In this document: positions 61,363-64,000 of the stretch, one piece after another
Layout: each line of letters begins with the position of its first letter
Position numbering within the stretch: position 1 is the stretch's first letter
From: Candidatus Binatia bacterium
GTDB taxonomy: Bacteria > Desulfobacterota > Binatia > HRBIN30
NCBI GenBank assembly: GCA_026415395.1
Contig: JAOAHD010000007.1
Location: 62,001-126,000, forward strand
Length of the DNA stretch: 64,000 bases
Direction: 5' to 3'
Made by a program: the position numbers and the translations under genes
The notes under the pieces: generated by a model
Told to the model about the DNA's origin: nothing
Seen by the model: only the letters and a program-made list of their open reading frames with translations
Databases searched by the model: none

Positions 61363-63858
61363 TCAGTGCACCGCGGACAATCCCTGGTGATGGAAAAAGC
61401 GCTGCTTCGCGATTTCGACGAGGAGCAAGTAGCTGAACAGGATTGCGGCCAAGGCAACGAAGAACAGCGGCGGAAGCGGAGCAAAGCCGAGGTACGGGGC
61501 CAAGGGAGAAAACGGCAGTAGTGCGGCAGTGGCAACCACAGCCATGGCGGCTGCGGCCAGCGTCGGATGTGGGCGGCTGCGGAACGGGTTGCGGCGCGTG
61601 CGGATTACGAAAATCACCAGGACTTGCGTGGCCATCGATTCCACAAACCAGCCGGTGTGGAATAGGGTTTCATTGGCGGCAAACCAAGCGAGCAACAGGT
61701 AGAAGGTGAGGAAATCGAAGATCGAGCTGATGGGGCCGATGCGCACCATGAAGTCGCGCACGAAGCGCATATCCCAGCGGCGTGGCTGGCGCAGGTCTTC
61801 CTCGTCCACTTCGTCGAGCGGCAAGGGAATTTCCGAGAAGTCGTACAGCAGGTTGTTGAGCAAGATTTGCATCGGCAGCATGGGCAAAAAGGGCAGGAAC
61901 AACGTGGCGCCCGCCATGCTGAACATGTTTCCGAAGTTGGAGCTGGTAGCCATCATGATGTACTTCATCACGTTGCCGAAGGTGCGGCGCCCTTCACGAA
62001 TGCCCGCGTAGAGGACGCCGAGGTCTTGCTGTAAGAGCACGAGTGTGGCGGCGTGTTTGGCCACGTCGACAGCCGTGTCGACGGAGATCCCGACATCCGC
62101 AGTGTGCAGCGACGGAGCGTCATTGATGCCGTCGCCGAGGTAGGCGACGACGTGCCCGCGCGCTTTGAGTGCCGACAAGACGCGATTTTTTTGCATCGGA
62201 TCGAGGCGGCAAAACAGGTTGCACTCTTCCGCCCGAGCCTGGAGGGCTTCTTCGCTGAGGTGGGCAATGTCGGCGCCGGTCAGGACCCCAGTGACCGGCA
62301 GCCCGAGTTGGGCGCACACGTGGCGGGTGACGGCTTCGTTGTCGCCGGTAAGGACTTTGACCGCGACGCCGCTCTCGCCCAGAGCCCGAATCGCGCCCGC
62401 GGCCGAGGCCTTGGGCGGATCGAGAAACGCGGCAAAGCCAGCGAAGACCAACTCGCTTTCGTCGCTCACACCGGCGTGGTCGCGGGTGGGCTCGGTTGCA
62501 CGCCACGCGATCCCGAGCACGCGGAAGCCCTCGCTGCTCAGTTGCTCGAAGAGCGCTGCCGCACGTTCCCGATGGGCATCGTCGAGCGGCAGCGTGTCGC
62601 CGGAGGTTGCCTCGTACGCCGCGCACAAGCGGAGAATTTCTTCCGGCGCGCCCTTGACCACAAGCACGCGCTGGTGGTCGCGCTCGAGCAACACCGACAC
62701 CCGGCGCCGGTCGAAGTCGAACGGCACTTCGTCAATCTTACGCCACGAGGAGGCATTAATCTCCCGATGCTCGAGGATGGCTTCGTCGAGCGGGCTTTTG
62801 AGCCCGGTTTCGAAGAAGCTGTTGAGGTAAGCAAGCTCCAATACCCGTTCGCTTTCATTGCCGTCGATATCCACGTGCCGCTCCAAGCGAATCTTCGCCT
62901 CGGTGAGCGTGCCCGTTTTGTCGGTGCACAACACGTCGACGGCGCCGAGATCCTGGATCGCCGAGAGTCGCTTCACAATTACTTTTTCTCGTGCCATGCG
63001 CAGCGCGCCGCGGGCGAGGGTGACCGACACGATCATCGGCAAGAGCTCGGGAGTGAGGCCGACGGATAACGCCACAGCGAACAGAAACGATTCGAGCAGC
63101 GGCCGTTCAAAGAGGAGATTCACCAGCAGCACGAACAGCACCAAGCCGGCCGTGAAGCGCATGATCAACAGCCCGAACTGGCGCGTGCCCATTTCGAACG
63201 CGGTCGGCGGAGCGGGGCGTTGCAGCGTGCCGGCAATGCGACCGAGCAACGTGCGCGGGCCAGTGCGCAACACCAGCAACCGGGCCGTGCCGCTAATGAC
63301 GGAACTGCCCAGGAACACGGCGGAAGCCGAGTCCGGCGTGAGCTCTTCTGTGGCGGCTGCGGGCAGAGCCGCACTCGCTTGTTTTTCCACTGGATACGGC
63401 TCCCCAGTGAGCCGCGCTTGGTGCACGAACACATCCCGGGCCTCGATGAGCTCACCGTCGGCCGGCACCAGGTCGCCGGCGGCGAGCAGCACGACGTCGC
63501 CGGGGACGATGGCGGAGAAGGGGAGCTCACGTACCACGCCATCGCGCAGCACATGCGCGGTGAGCGCCACGCGCGCTGCCAAGGCTTCAGCCGCGCGCTC
63601 GGCGCGGTACTCCTGGACGAAGTCCAGGGTGACACTCAGCAACACAATCACTGCAATAATGCCAGCGCCGGTAACGTCCCCCACCGCAGCCGAGAGGGTG
63701 CTGGCAAACAGCAACACCAACACGAGTGGGTTGCTGAAGCGGGAGAGAAACTGGCGTAGCGGCCCGCCACGATGAACAGCACCGAGTTCGTTGGGCCCAT
63801 AGTGTTCGAGGCGTTGTTCCGCTTCATGGCTCGATAAGCCCAAACGCGCGTCCGGCAC
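61363..63858 (-). CDS. mgtA: Magnesium-type P-type ATPase (MgtA/MgtB-like)
   Basis: 831 residues. P-type architecture: cation ATPase N-terminus (GLSSHEAEQRLEHYGPNELG), actuator TGEPYPVEKQ, phosphorylation site VLCTDKTGTLTEAKIRLERH, nucleotide-binding VVKGAPEEI, and hinge GHVVAYLGDGINDAPSLHTA. The C-terminal set of helices ends ILFSYLLLVEIAKQRFFHHQ. MgtA-type enzymes import Mg2+. The region DFMVRIGPISSIFDFLTFYL then WFVESMATQVLVIFVIRTRR is typical of this group. The start lies 142 bases from the right edge. The upstream bases hold no riboswitch I could recognise. Confidence 0.9.
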   Translation of the reverse strand: MPDARLGLSSHEAEQRLEHYGPNELGAVHRGGPLRQFLSRFSNPLVLVLLFASTLSAAVGDVTGAGIIAVIVLLSVTLDFVQEYRAERAAEALAARVALTAHVLRDGVVRELPFSAIVPGDVVLLAAGDLVPADGELIEARDVFVHQARLTGEPYPVEKQASAALPAAATEELTPDSASAVFLGSSVISGTARLLVLRTGPRTLLGRIAGTLQRPAPPTAFEMGTRQFGLLIMRFTAGLVLFVLLVNLLFERPLLESFLFAVALSVGLTPELLPMIVSVTLARGALRMAREKVIVKRLSAIQDLGAVDVLCTDKTGTLTEAKIRLERHVDIDGNESERVLELAYLNSFFETGLKSPLDEAILEHREINASSWRKIDEVPFDFDRRRVSVLLERDHQRVLVVKGAPEEILRLCAAYEATSGDTLPLDDAHRERAAALFEQLSSEGFRVLGIAWRATEPTRDHAGVSDESELVFAGFAAFLDPPKASAAGAIRALGESGVAVKVLTGDNEAVTRHVCAQLGLPVTGVLTGADIAHLSEEALQARAEECNLFCRLDPMQKNRVLSALKARGHVVAYLGDGINDAPSLHTADVGISVDTAVDVAKHAATLVLLQQDLGVLYAGIREGRRTFGNVMKYIMMATSSNFGNMFSMAGATLFLPFLPMLPMQILLNNLLYDFSEIPLPLDEVDEEDLRQPRRWDMRFVRDFMVRIGPISSIFDFLTFYLLLAWFAANETLFHTGWFVESMATQVLVIFVIRTRRNPFRSRPHPTLAAAAMAVVATAALLPFSPLAPYLGFAPLPPLFFVALAAILFSYLLLVEIAKQRFFHHQGLSAVH

Positions 63859-64000
63859 GGCAGGTGTTGCTTATCACGACGGTGCGGCGGATTTCGACCG
63901 GAATCATGGCGCCCCGAGGGATCCGGTGCGGCGTCAGAGCGGAAGCTCGCGGAACACGAGTGCCGCAGCCGGGGAAGCGGACCTCACGGGCCGGCGCTCC

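Noticed and set aside
63859-64000. Mg2+ riboswitch ahead of mgtA
   Set aside because: The visible 142 bases show no recognisable M-box or mgtA leader pattern, though the region is cut by the window edge.

Overview
GC-rich, gene-dense bacterial chromosome from an uncultured-type lineage. The 41.7-kb secreted protein ends in paired GDCN...VTVDEL modules with flanking cysteines, a style I associate with Candidatus Binatia/Binatota and other deltaproteobacterial relatives. That placement is inference. Genes close with TAG, TGA and TAA alike, so the standard code applies. No rRNA, tRNA, insertion sequence or CRISPR array was recognised.

Layout. 1-2.3 kb (minus): a type III CRISPR effector operon (cmr1-like RAMP, a second RAMP, and the start of csx11), with clean ATGA junctions but in-frame TAG, TAA and TGA codons and two one-base G/C-run expansions. 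2.3-9.2 kb: a TMTC-like membrane/TPR gene, then the origin-proximal type cluster mnmG-rsmG-parA-parB (minus) with two perfect parS sites. 9.3-17.9 kb: an XRE regulator divergent from an ARPP-1 gene, a 970-bp gene-poor stretch with strong hairpins, radC, an alpha/beta hydrolase, a dprA-like gene, arsC/LMW-PTP, a TRAM-type rRNA uridine methyltransferase and a small unknown. 18-26.7 kb: gamma-glutamyltransferase, an LPG-synthase-type membrane protein, a lipocalin-like protein, TetR, a frameshifted lipoprotein, an acyl-CoA synthetase and peptide deformylase. 26.9-31.6 kb: a minor-pilin operon (FimT/GspH, PilV, PilW, PilX types), a small exported coiled-coil protein and a TPR-metallopeptidase. 31.7-42.5 kb: an unusual E2 acyltransferase, ackA, cupin, half-size GDT1, hydrolase, MDR dehydrogenase, mutS2, a small unknown, ispG and the secreted protein. 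42.6-50.4 kb: a five-gene MoxR/DUF58/VWA operon. 50.7-63.9 kb: mutY, a DapB-like oxidoreductase, class III aminotransferase, argC, zinc alcohol dehydrogenase, dCMP deaminase, M50 protease, SAM hydrolase, plant-type glutamate-cysteine ligase and an MgtA-type P-ATPase.

How the parts fit. ParB, parS and ParA form a chromosome segregation module, so the replication origin is probably close. The four prepilin genes overlap and should make a pseudopilin tip complex. The MoxR operon is a typical chaperone/VWA membrane assembly. Gamma-glutamyltransferase and glutamate-cysteine ligase indicate gamma-glutamyl thiol metabolism. The least ordinary content is the decayed type III locus, a repeat family combining a 20-bp palindrome with 7-bp units (three copies), the E2 lacking a subunit-binding domain with Asn in the HxxxD motif, and a set of one-base expansions in G/C runs that break two separate loci.
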